NCBI RefSeq assembly: GCF_937958065.1
Contig: NZ_CALFXI010000048.1
Location: 12,542-76,541, forward strand
Direction of reading: 5' to 3'
Length of the DNA stretch: 64,000 bases
From: an uncultured Steroidobacter sp.
Lineage (GTDB): Bacteria; Pseudomonadota; Gammaproteobacteria; Steroidobacterales; Steroidobacteraceae
The notes under the pieces are model-generated. The model was given only the letters and a program-made list of their open reading frames with translations, made no database searches and was not told where the DNA came from. Positions 54,625 through 62,048 of this stretch are shown here, in pieces. Every line of letters starts with the position of its first letter. Position 1 is the first letter of the stretch. Made by a program: the position numbers and the translations under genes.

Positions 54625-54867
54625 TCATTTCGACTGACCTAAACGCTGGCTGCGAGCGCATTCGACCCGTTGTGTCAACCATGCTTGCACCTCTCCCTGA
54701 AGCCAACCGACTGCTCGCGTACTGATCTTGATACGCGGCGGAAAGCGCTGCTCTGCCTCCAATTGATAGATCGTCGAGCGACACAGTCCGGTGAGTTGTA
54801 TCACTTGCGGTAGGCGCAGAACTTGAACTTGTGGTGGGACCGGAGGGTTTTCGCTTGCCGGGCTCAT
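54625..54867 (-). CDS. AlpA-family phage-type transcriptional regulator
   Basis: 80 residues with the AlpA winged-helix pattern: LRLPQVIQLTGLCRSTIYQLE, then RFPPRIKISTRAVGWLQGEVQAWL. AlpA proteins activate integrase or excision genes of prophages and islands. ATG at 54867. A second regulator of this type besides the one beside the integrase suggests material from more than one element. Confidence 0.85.
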   Translation of the reverse strand: MSPASENPPVPPQVQVLRLPQVIQLTGLCRSTIYQLEAEQRFPPRIKISTRAVGWLQGEVQAWLTQRVECARSQRLGQSK

Positions 54868-54895
54868 ACGACGTTCCTTCCAAATGTGGTTCCGG

Positions 54896-55374
54896 TCATT
54901 TTGGGGGGCGAGTAGTCACATATATATCCTGGCTCACCGCCGCAACAGAGTCTGCATGTGTTTCTCCGCGATTCCGACGCAAAGGGCAGGGTAGCTGGAT
55001 AGCATCGAGCTCGCACTTCACCTTCGCTGCAATGACTGTGTCGTCGGTAGCCTGGCCAACGCTTCGATCGCTCTCGCGGACGATCAATTCATTGCGGACC
55101 GACTTCACACCGCGAACGTCGCGCGCGGCTGCAGTAGCAGCGTCTTTCCCCTGCTGCGTATCTACGAATCCGCTTAGCTGTACTACGCCATTCTCCGTCT
55201 CGACATTGATCTGGCGCGCTTTCGTTTCGTCCTTTCGGATGAGCTCCGATTTACACTGGCAGTAATACCAGCGTCGGTAGGCTGCTGATCTTGGTCCTGT
55301 GCCACGACGATTGATGACGCATAGATCAAGCCAAGTGCCAATGACAGAAATCTGAACTTGCGCGTAGCCTGCAC
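54896..55374 (-). pseudogene. BON-domain exported protein, frameshifted and truncated
   Basis: Starts at a GTG (55374) with a signal peptide (FLSLALGLIYASSIVVAQ). It runs to GITASV and is then shifted by one missing base near 55255. The second frame continues the BON domain: KSELIRKDETKARQINVETE, NGVVQLSGFVDT, VRGVKSVRNELIVRES. A second BON repeat begins (DDTVIAAKVK) but breaks off into unrelated sequence. BON proteins are periplasmic, often osmotic-stress related. Decayed island or chromosomal fragment. Confidence 0.7.
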
Positions 55375-55589
55375 CTCTCGAAGATGGACTGAACCTGGCA
55401 GCGGCGTCCGGGTCAACCTCTCTTTGGCATTCGCCGTCGCGATAAGCAGACGCTCACGGAAGCGCCCACCCAAGCTCGTAATGCATATCGTGCCGTGCGG
55501 TTCGGCAAGGGAATGCGCGATCTACACAGCGTGTGTGCTGACGGAGTGGAGGGATTGTCATCACTGCCACCCGCTTGCAGGACACGTCG

Positions 55590-56192
55590 TTATTCCGGCG
55601 CCTCGAACAAAGGCGTTCGAACAATGAATTCGCTACCGAGGCCTTCGCCCTCACTGCGCGCCTCGATGTGACCGTCGTGTGCTTCAACCAGACGCTTCGC
55701 AACGTTGAGTCCGATGCCAAGACCACCGCGCGTGCGCGCGTAAGATCGGTCGAGTTGAGCAAACAGCTCGAACACTCGATCGAGCATCGCCCTCGGAATA
55801 CCCAGGCCTGTATCGCGCACACTCACGACCACATCGTCTTGCTCCTGCCGCAGCTGCACCGTAATGCGTCCACCGCTCGGTGTGTACTTGTTTGCATTCT
55901 GGAAAATATTCGAGAACACCTGAATGAGGCGCGTCCTGTCGGCGTGGACATAGAGCGGTCGATCTGGCAGCGCCATGATGAGCTGTTGGCGTACGGCCTC
56001 GAAGCTCGCACGAAGCGAGGTCTGCAGATTGCTGAGCAATTCGCCGAGATCCATAACCTCCTTGTTGAGATTCAGGTGGCCAGCACCGATGCGCGATACG
56101 TCGAGTAAATCGTCGATCAACGCCGCCATCTGTCGCAACTGTCGGTCCATGATCTCGCACGCCTTTCGCACCTCGGGCCGCGCGGCGGGCAC
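55590..56192 (-). pseudogene. Histidine kinase lacking its N-terminus
   Basis: About 200 codons. It starts within the second helix of the HisKA domain (PEVRKACEIMDRQLRQMAALIDDLLDVSRI) and continues through a complete HATPase domain (N box FSNIFQNANKYTPSGG, G1 DTGLGIP, G2 GGLGIGLNVAK). The H-box helix and any sensor part are missing; sequence upstream of 56200 belongs to other fragments. Cannot autophosphorylate as read. Confidence 0.75.
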
Positions 56193-56214
56193 CGATGCGC
56201 AGGCGGTTGTCTGT

Positions 56215-56364
56215 GATGGTATTCCCGCGTCGCTGCCAATCCCAACTGGCGTGCTCGGTCCTTCTACTGATGAGCACGCCGGCCATCTCTCGAAAGATGC
56301 AACTGCAAGTCAGATCGATGTGGCGTTACGAGCTGTCGCGGCGGGATCGATCGTTTCGGATCCG
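56215..56364 (+). pseudogene. Response-regulator receiver fragment (NarL type)
   Basis: In one plus frame, VLGPSTDEHAGHLSKDATASQ followed by IDVALRAVAAGSIVSDP resembles the end of a NarL-type receiver (G-x-L-x-K-D-A-x-x-x-x-I...A-L-R-A-V-A-A-G). No phosphorylation Asp and no HTH remain. Short, so tentative. Confidence 0.4.
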
Positions 56365-56445
56365 CAAGAACGCCTACGGGAATTTGGCGAAGTCGTGGAG
56401 CCTCACGCGACAGCTCTCGTCAGTGAAGGCGGGTCGCAACTCGCC

Positions 56446-56535
56446 CACGAGCGGGCGTCCGTGCCCCTCGATCTCGCAATACATCTTCAGGCCACTCACC
56501 GACGCGTATTGTGCTGCAAGCGGTGAGGCGGTGAG
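56446..56535 (-). pseudogene. Alpha/beta-hydrolase N-terminal fragment
   Basis: About 30 codons (SPLAAQYASVSGLKMYCEIE, then GHGRPLV) match the start of the common alpha/beta hydrolase N-terminus (VNGLKMYYEIHGTGxPLVLLHG). It stops just before the HG oxyanion motif. No start or catalytic residues remain. Confidence 0.45.
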
Positions 56536-56608
56536 CGTCGGTGCGTGGCAAGCAGGCAAATCCTAGAAGATAAAAAGCGGCTCGATCGCCATGACGATCT
56601 CTCAGATA

Positions 56609-57076
56609 TCAGCGCTCTGCAGCGGTGGGATAGGGGTCCTCCAGAACAGTGGAGCCGGTCTCCAACAGTGACTTTAGGTTGGAAATGATCTTCGGCCAGC
56701 CGCCGGATACCGCCTCGATCAACTTCGAAGGTTCGCGCTCGATGGTGTGCGTGATACAGAGCTTTGTCGCCGTTCCAAACGGTTCCAACTCAATCGTGCA
56801 TCGCGACTCACCTTCGGCCTTGAGTTCGGGCTTGTTCTGGTGCTGCCAGCGGATCACCAAGCGCCTTGGCGGCACGGCCTCGGCGATCTCCCCCGCGTCG
56901 AGGATTTGACCGCTCTCAGACACCATCTTCCATGAGGATCCCGCTGTCCACTGGCTCTCGCAGTGCACGCCGAACCAGTACTGCTTCATGAATTCCACAT
57001 CGTCCGTGAGCGCTGACCACAATTTCTCGGGGGTGGTGCGTATATACGTCACATAGACAAACGTCGATCTAGCCAT
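56609..57076 (-). CDS. SRPBCC/AHSA1-domain protein
   Basis: 155 residues with the AHSA1 (Aha1 C-terminal-like) START-fold pattern: YVTYIRTTPEKLWSALTD, GSSWKMVSESGQ, PPRRLVIRWQHQ, SGGWPKIISNLKSLLETG. Binds hydrophobic ligands in a cavity; function unknown. It follows the ArsR gene with an 8-nt overlap, the usual ArsR-AHSA1 pair in which the repressor controls both. Confidence 0.88.
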   Translation of the reverse strand: MARSTFVYVTYIRTTPEKLWSALTDDVEFMKQYWFGVHCESQWTAGSSWKMVSESGQILDAGEIAEAVPPRRLVIRWQHQNKPELKAEGESRCTIELEPFGTATKLCITHTIEREPSKLIEAVSGGWPKIISNLKSLLETGSTVLEDPYPTAAER

Positions 57077-57404
57077 TTGATTTCTCCAGTCGCTTTTTCA
57101 AATTCGAAAGTGCTTTGAGGCGCGGCTTCTCGAACTTGGCGATCCAGCGTTCGTAGATCTCCTGCAGCGGCACGGGGTTCAGAAAGTGCAGCTTTTCGCG
57201 GCCTCGCCACACGGGGGCGACCAGGTTCGCCGCTTCCAGTACGGCTAGGTGCTGCGTGACGCCCTGTCTCGTCATATCCATGTGCTCGCACAGCTGGTTG
57301 AGCGTGCGTCCGTCATGCGCGTGCAGCAGGTCCAGCAGCTTGCGCCGGCTGGGATCCGCCAGAGCTTTGAAGAGTAGGTCAGTGTCGGGAGTTCGCTCGG
57401 TCAT
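57069..57404 (-). CDS. ArsR-family repressor (partner of AHSA1 protein)
   Basis: 111 residues of winged-helix ArsR type: DLLFKALADPSRRKLLDLL, LNQLCEHMDMTRQGVTQHLAVLEAANLV, WRGREKLHFLNPVPL. No metal-binding Cys is seen, as in the SRPBCC-linked subgroup. Two tandem palindromes directly upstream (57415-57458) are probable autoregulatory operators. Confidence 0.9.
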   Translation of the reverse strand: MTERTPDTDLLFKALADPSRRKLLDLLHAHDGRTLNQLCEHMDMTRQGVTQHLAVLEAANLVAPVWRGREKLHFLNPVPLQEIYERWIAKFEKPRLKALSNLKKRLEKSNG

Positions 57405-57414
57405 TGACCAATAC

Positions 57415-57458
57415 GCAAGTGTTCACTTGCCTAAAGATATGCAAGTATACACTTGCAT
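57415..57458. promoter_or_regulatory. Two tandem ArsR operators
   Basis: GCAAGT-GTTC-ACTTGC at 57415-57430 and ATGCAAGT-ATAC-ACTTGCAT at 57439-57458: the same GCAAGT-N4-ACTTGC dyad twice, centres 26 bp apart. They start 11 nt upstream of the ArsR start codon. Confidence 0.75.
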
Positions 57459-57611
57459 GTCAAGGCGTCCCGCGAGCCTGGTGCTTGGCGGTGTCGCAGG
57501 CGAACGAGTGCGGACACACACTCCGTCCTTTCGATGCGATGCGCCCACCGGTGCCACTTGCTAGGCCTGGGCCGCTCTCACGATCGCACCTCAATGCTGA
57601 GTTCGCGATTC

Positions 57612-58190
57612 CTACCGCAGCTTCTTTCTGAGCTCCGCGGCGGATTGGCCGCGAGTTGGAACTGAGTTCGCGCTTTGAGTGAGCCACCATTCTCCATTGG
57701 TCTTGCGCCACGTCATGGCGAAGCGAACCGGGAGGGCAGGTCCGCCGCCTGGAGAAAAGGAGGCGACGAAATGCACCGTCGCCAACGTGCCGTCGGTGCG
57801 AAAATCCACTTCGCGAACTTCCGTGAAACTAGCTGTGCGCCACAACGCGAAATCATCCTCCATGAGCTGACGCAGGGCGTGCTCGGATCGAACCACCTCC
57901 GAGATGTCGCTGCCGAAGATCGTGAATTGCTCACGATCGAGTAGCGCCAGCACGCCCTCCGGATCGTTCATCGCATACCGCTCGAGCAATAGAGCCGCGC
58001 GCTGCATTACTTGTACTTGATCCTGCCTCTCGGCAGCCATTCTTTGTGCTGATGAAGCCGGGTCGTGATTGGTGTGTGTTGTTGGCAGTGTTGAGCACGC
58101 CGCACACATGAGCGTGCAGCTCAAGGCCATCAGCATCGGTTTCATCTTGGTAGCAACAGCCGCAACCGCCAAACGAGCAAGATCCATCAT
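57612..58190 (-). CDS. Exported SnoaL/NTF2-like lipoprotein
   Basis: 192 residues. The NTF2-like cone fold is recognised by LLERYAMNDPEGVLALLD, FRTDGTLATVHFVASF and RFAMTWRKTNGEWWLTQS. A lipobox-like LMCAAC lies near residue 32, preceded by a long n-region. The start at 58190 is set by a strong GGAGGAG 6 nt upstream; the ATG at 58145 would give a more typical lipoprotein signal. Enzymatic role unknown. Confidence 0.75.
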   Translation of the reverse strand: MMDLARLAVAAVATKMKPMLMALSCTLMCAACSTLPTTHTNHDPASSAQRMAAERQDQVQVMQRAALLLERYAMNDPEGVLALLDREQFTIFGSDISEVVRSEHALRQLMEDDFALWRTASFTEVREVDFRTDGTLATVHFVASFSPGGGPALPVRFAMTWRKTNGEWWLTQSANSVPTRGQSAAELRKKLR

Positions 58191-58322
58191 TCAAGTCTCC
58201 TCCAGGTTAGGTGATGCAAGATAAAGGCAGTCATCGCTTTCGATCTGTGCACGCGGCAGCTGCCGACGGTGCAGCGCGTTAGACGTTCGCAGGCATCTGC
58301 AAGGTTGCATCTTCGTACACAT

Positions 58323-58339
58323 TGGTTTACCGTAAACCA
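58323..58339. promoter_or_regulatory. ArsR-type dyad overlapping the start codon
   Basis: TGGTTTAC-C-GTAAACCA, perfect 8-bp arms, ending on the A of the ArsR ATG at 58339. Binding there would block transcription or initiation, suggesting autorepression. Confidence 0.65.
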
Positions 58340-58737
58340 TGACTTACCAAAGCGCGCTCGTAGCGTTGGCTGATGACACGCGCCGCAAAGTGTTCGAGCA
58401 GATGCGCGGCGGCTCCCGCTCGGTCGGCGAAATCGCCGCTCAGTTACCCGTCAGTCGTCCGGCGGTGTCGCACCATCTGAAGGTCCTGAAGGAAGCTGGC
58501 CTCGTGACGGACCATGCCGAAGGCACGAGGAGGGTGTACTCGATCAACCTGAGCGGTTTGGGCGAGCTGCGCCACTGGCTCGACCAGTTCTGGGACATCG
58601 CGCTCGAAGCATTCAAGGCTCATGTCGAGGAAAGCAAAGGTGAACTCGATAGACCCGTCAAACACGCCGCGCAAGATTCGCGTCGCGCCCGTTCGCAGAA
58701 GCGTTCGCGTCAACGTCGGCGTAGAACGCGCCTTTAG
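58339..58737 (+). CDS. ArsR-family repressor (second unit)
   Basis: 132 residues: ALADDTRRKVFEQMRGGSRSV, IAAQLPVSRPAVSHHLKVL, KEAGLVTDHAEGTRRVYSIN, then a Trp-containing helix and a very basic C-terminus (RRARSQKRSRQRRRRTRL). That tail lies in the region overlapping the next gene, so it may be a product of the overlap rather than of selection. Controls the SRPBCC and GST genes that follow. Not similar enough to the 57.2-kb ArsR to be a recent duplicate. Confidence 0.9.
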   Translation: MTYQSALVALADDTRRKVFEQMRGGSRSVGEIAAQLPVSRPAVSHHLKVLKEAGLVTDHAEGTRRVYSINLSGLGELRHWLDQFWDIALEAFKAHVEESKGELDRPVKHAAQDSRRARSQKRSRQRRRRTRL

Positions 58738-59149
58738 CGCATTCACGACGGGCTTCAATCGCTGGTGGCCACGAACGCATCACATTGGCAAGTCTCCCAT
58801 GAAGGAAGCGGTCATGGAGCCATACGTGGGTGGCCGCTGGTACGAACGCGGCGAAGACGGCTCCGAATGCAACTGGGGCAAGGTGCTCGCTTGGGAACCG
58901 CCACGGCGTGTGGTGTTCGCCTGGCAGATCAACTCGAAAGGACAGTACGACCCGTCCCTGCTGACAACGGTGGAGGTGCGCTTCATTGCGGAAGCTCTAG
59001 AGCTCACGCGAGTAGAGCTCGAACACCGCGACCTCGACCAATTGGGTGAGGAGGGCGAGGCAGTGCGCAACTTTGTGGATGCCCCGCAAGGGTGGGGCTT
59101 CGTACTCGGAACTTACGCTAAGCATGCGGAGAACAGTCATGTCGCTTAA
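58640..59149 (+). CDS. SRPBCC/AHSA1-domain protein (second unit)
   Basis: 169 residues: VRVNVGVERAFSAFTTGFNRWWP, EPYVGGRWYERGEDGSEC, WEPPRRVVFAWQIN, TRVELEHRDL, GWGFVLGTYA, all standard for the AHSA1 family. GTG 58640 is chosen because GAGGAAAG lies 6-13 nt upstream; an ATG at 58622 in the same frame is possible. Overlaps the ArsR gene by about 98 nt and the GST gene by 11 nt. Confidence 0.88.
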   Translation: MNSIDPSNTPRKIRVAPVRRSVRVNVGVERAFSAFTTGFNRWWPRTHHIGKSPMKEAVMEPYVGGRWYERGEDGSECNWGKVLAWEPPRRVVFAWQINSKGQYDPSLLTTVEVRFIAEALELTRVELEHRDLDQLGEEGEAVRNFVDAPQGWGFVLGTYAKHAENSHVA

Positions 59150-59801
59150 GTTGTATGTGTTTCCTCCTTCACCACGCTCGTTCAAGGTCATGGCGCTCGC
59201 GGCGCACTTGGGTCTCGAGCACGAACTCTGCGTCGTCGATCTCGGAAAAGGTGAGAACATGAGCGCCGAGTTCGCTGCGATCAACCCGAATCGACGGGTG
59301 CCGGCGCTCGAGGAGAATGGCTTCGTTCTCTGGGAGGCGAATGCGATTCTTCAATACCTCGCGGCCAAGCGGCCCGAGCGCGGTTTGCTGCCCGCGGATC
59401 CGGCGAGCCGGGCGCTCGTTGCCCAGTGGCAGTTTTGGGATCTTGCGCATTGGGAGGCTGCCCTCACGCCCATCATCTGGGAACGCTGCGTGAAGGTGCT
59501 GCTCGAACTCGGTGAGCCGGACGCGTCCGAGATCGAGCGCGGGCTCGCGGCATTCGGCGAAGTGGCCCCGATCCTCGACGGACACCTCCAAGAGAGCCGG
59601 TTCACTGCCGGTTCACAGCCTACGATCGCAGATTTCTCACTTGGCGCGACTCTCAACCTCTCCGAGATGATCGGGTTGCCGCTTGATGCTTATCCGCACA
59701 TCAGGCGCTGGTATCGCTCGCTGGTCGAGCTGCCCGGATGGCGCGAGTCAATGGTGCGTCCGCCATGCAATGCGCTCGAGAGTGCGACAGTGGCAGCTTG
59801 A
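59139..59801 (+). CDS. Glutathione S-transferase
   Basis: 220 residues. Thioredoxin-like N-terminal domain (LYVFPPSPRSFKVMALAAHLG with a Ser/Pro active-site region; NPNRRVPALEENGFVLWEANAI gives the cis-Pro and glutathione-binding Glu/Ala) and all-helical C-terminal domain (SQPTIADFSLGATL). Conjugates or exchanges glutathione on an unknown substrate. Third gene of the ArsR-SRPBCC-GST operon. Confidence 0.9.
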   Translation: MSLKLYVFPPSPRSFKVMALAAHLGLEHELCVVDLGKGENMSAEFAAINPNRRVPALEENGFVLWEANAILQYLAAKRPERGLLPADPASRALVAQWQFWDLAHWEAALTPIIWERCVKVLLELGEPDASEIERGLAAFGEVAPILDGHLQESRFTAGSQPTIADFSLGATLNLSEMIGLPLDAYPHIRRWYRSLVELPGWRESMVRPPCNALESATVAA

Positions 59802-59949
59802 GCTTGGAGCGCTCCATCGTGGAGACACTCGAGAACGCGAGCGCACGCGAAATCCTGCGGTTGACCTGGCTGCACTCGGCATATGAGAGACAGATACGCT
59901 GCGAGCGGACGGTGATCCGGACAACGTGTCCCTGCAGGGATTCGCGAGC

Positions 59950-60408
59950 GTGAAAATTCGATTCATCAAAGTCTCAAGCGGTCAGCATGAGATACATGTG
60001 TCTGGGCTTCGAGGGCCCGATCTGCGGCGCCCGCCAATGGAGACAGGGCCGACTCTGCCGCACGATCTAGTGCATGCGATCGTCGAGAAGGCGCTCGGAC
60101 TTGAGGATGGCTTCTGGGCAGCAATCGAACGCGGCGCAGCGTTCGGGGGCTTCGCAGTCGTGGGCAGACAAAGGCATCGTCATCCTGGTCGAAAGGTCGT
60201 AAAAGCAGCTTCGGAGCGGATGCTGCAAGCCGAGTTCAAAGTGAGTTGGGCGCATCGAGTGTGGAGTAAGCAACGCACAAAGGGGCGAGGGCTAGGGTCA
60301 TGTCCGCTAACCCAGCGTGAGATTGAACGCGCTTCTAAAGCGCTCGACGAAGGCATGAGCCAATGGGACGCGCTGAAGCCAGGAGAGGCACTGGAGCTCG
60401 ATTGGTGA
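59950..60408 (+). CDS. Conserved-looking hypothetical protein
   Basis: 152 residues from a GTG with AGGGA 8 nt upstream; soluble. KIRFIKVSSGQHEIHVSG looks like a beta-hairpin start; LPHDLVHAIVEKALGLEDGFWAAI is a long amphipathic helix with a clear pattern. No family name can be given. Last intact gene before the island edge. Confidence 0.6.
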   Translation: MKIRFIKVSSGQHEIHVSGLRGPDLRRPPMETGPTLPHDLVHAIVEKALGLEDGFWAAIERGAAFGGFAVVGRQRHRHPGRKVVKAASERMLQAEFKVSWAHRVWSKQRTKGRGLGSCPLTQREIERASKALDEGMSQWDALKPGEALELDW

Positions 60409-60503
60409 TTGAAGTAGGAATCCGAATCGTTCGTGATGGGATCCACCGAGCGATTGAAAACGATCGTTGATCCGTGGGGCACCTCAGGTACTGGCCAGTT
60501 CAG

Positions 60504-60605
60504 TCCTTCCGGCGAGGACACGGTCAGCCATCGAGCGCGACCGCGTGAATCTCGAGTCTTCATGAAGGCCAAGACGTTCGTGTAGAAGTCCAACGCCTTG
60601 TAGCG
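60504..60605 (-). pseudogene. VOC-family fragment
   Basis: About 34 codons: YKALDFYTNVLAFMKTRDS, then RARWLTVSSPEG, matching the first beta-alpha-beta unit of VOC (glyoxalase-like) proteins (ALDFYTxVLGFxKxxD...RWLTVxSPE). The beginning and the second half are absent. Confidence 0.55.
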
Positions 60606-60911
60606 GCGGGTTGGTGCTCGCTCTGACGCGTCCGGCGCATCTGGCGGAAAGCTTGTATTACGCCAAGGATTCGCCCGTACAGTTCACATTGGAATTATCC
60701 GGCGTTTTAGACTCAGATCTAGGTAGAGTCGGAGAAGCCCACCGCTCGAAGATTGCGGACTTGCTGCTCGATGGAGTGTTGATTTTCGGCTGACATACCC
60801 GCCAGGCGAGAAAGTTCAGATCTTTGCCATTCGTTCGGTCCCACGGGAGCAACGACACGCTCTCGAACGGCGACTTTCAATGGAGCGAACCGGCACGATA
60901 ATGCCTGCACG

Positions 60912-61040
60912 TTATCGGCGTGCGACGCGTGCAAACAGCTCCATAGGGTCGACACGCAACGCGCGAGCAAGGTCGATAAATTCGATCACGTCGAGGCGTC
61001 TTTCGCCCAGCTCGTTTCGCAGTGGAGCGACGTCTGGATT
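60912..61040 (-). pseudogene. XRE-type HTH regulator, C-terminal fragment
   Basis: NELGERRLDVIEFIDLARAL, then RVDPMELFARVARR and a stop, matches the last helices of small XRE regulators (KYExGERRLDVxEFxxLxxALxVDPxxLF). The recognition helix is missing upstream. Confidence 0.55.
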
Positions 61041-61078
61041 CGATCACGCCGATCGGAGTATCGACGCTCGCGAATCTC

Positions 61079-61128
61079 ATGGCCTGCAACCATGAGGGCG
61101 GGAGATCGAACTCTTCCTGCCGCGTCAT
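61079..61128 (+). repeat. Degenerate copy of the tRNA-Arg 3' half (attachment-site remnant)
   Basis: Matches tRNA-Arg positions 50944-50993 over 50 nt without gaps, 37 identical by eye; the anticodon-stem, T-loop and acceptor parts are recognisable, ending GCGTCAT versus GCGCCAT. It cannot fold as a tRNA (no 5' half). Interpreted as att site between two elements. Confidence 0.75.
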
Positions 61129-61132
61129 GTTG

Positions 61133-61222
61133 TCAATCACTAAGCGAGCTTGAACGGTGACGCAGCCATGTGGTTGCGGGAGTTTTGCGGGACTCTGTCT
61201 CGCAGACCTTCTCCGATTTGAT
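61133..61222 (-). pseudogene. Integrase 3'-end relic
   Basis: EKVCETESRKTPATTWLRHR, then SSSLSD and a stop, is clearly homologous to the end of the 51.0-kb integrase (EKVCGDENSRKSPATTWLRR). DNA identity is 32/34 over 61159-61192 versus 51023-51056. Distance to the tRNA copy is the same as for the intact integrase. The rest of the gene is gone. Confidence 0.8.
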
Positions 61223-61470
61223 CACCCTCGATGTCAAGCGCCACCAAAGGGATCGTCAGCCGACCGCCGCGGTACCTGCACTCCAATTGTCGTCACCCAT
61301 TTTCGTGGCGCCGCCGAGGTTCAATAGGACCGATTGACGCGTATCTCGACCTTCTGCCCAATCCGAATAGCTATGCCGCACGATTGCTGGTAGTTGTTGA
61401 ACGACGCACTCGCGTGCTGCGGCCACCGCCTCGTTGCGGCGTAGCACGTGAGGTCAAGGAGGCAACCGCC
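61223..61470. other. Gene-free gap at start of the second element
   Basis: About 250 nt between the integrase relic and the next gene; nothing recognised, apart from a perfect AAGGAGG ribosome site at its right end. Confidence 0.4.
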
Positions 61471-61779
61471 ATGAAGACCACGAGCGAGCGCTTTTCGACG
61501 GCGGACGAAGGCAGCCCGATATGGGATCTGCTTCGCGGCGCGCTGCTGTTTATCTGGTGCGTCATTCGAGTGCCCATCGGAATCGTTCTGGCGATCCTTG
61601 AGCCATTCGTCCGACTCGTGCTGATCGGCATCGCGTTTGCCAGCGTCATTACCGCGTTCGTATTCAAGGGTTCGAGCGTGACACCGGCGATTCCGTTCTG
61701 GGTGATGATCTGCATTTCCTTCAGCTGCGTGGTGCTCGTCGCTGTTTATCACGGCTTGCTTCGATTGCTCTCGAGATAG
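61471..61779 (+). CDS. Hypothetical three-helix membrane protein
   Basis: 102 residues: soluble first 17, then three hydrophobic helices (LLRGALLFIWCVIRVPIGIVL; LVLIGIAFASVITAFVF; FWVMICISFSCVVLVAVYHG). AAGGAGG sits 7 nt before the ATG at 61471. Not recognised; small membrane proteins like this occur near transfer genes of conjugative elements, but no such gene lies in the window. Confidence 0.65.
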   Translation: MKTTSERFSTADEGSPIWDLLRGALLFIWCVIRVPIGIVLAILEPFVRLVLIGIAFASVITAFVFKGSSVTPAIPFWVMICISFSCVVLVAVYHGLLRLLSR

Positions 61780-62048
61780 GCACGCTAGCGCTCTTCGGCA
61801 GTGAATCGCGCCAGGCTCTGGCACATGGAAACAGCTCGACCGAAACGCCCGCAGGCAGCTCGGCGAGAATTCGTATGAGGATACGTAGCTTCCGCAGCGT
61901 GCGGCGAAAACACTTGCTGCATGTGAACATACGTTCGTCTGAGCTGTCTCAGCTCAGGCGAAGCAACAACAACGGCAGGAGCAACTCTGGTTGCGCGTGA
62001 GCGCGCGAGTAGCAGCGGCACGCTCACGGACGACCATGACTGTGCGAG

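Larger units (their letters stand above)
60409..61078. other. Degenerate region at the island edge
   Basis: No intact gene. Contains a VOC fragment (60504-60605, minus) and an XRE regulator fragment (60912-61040, minus). The stretch 60606-60911 shows nothing recognisable. Confidence 0.5.

Noticed and set aside
61079..61128. A second functional tRNA
   Set aside because: Only the 3' half is recognisable; the acceptor stem has no 5' partner and 13 of 50 bases differ.
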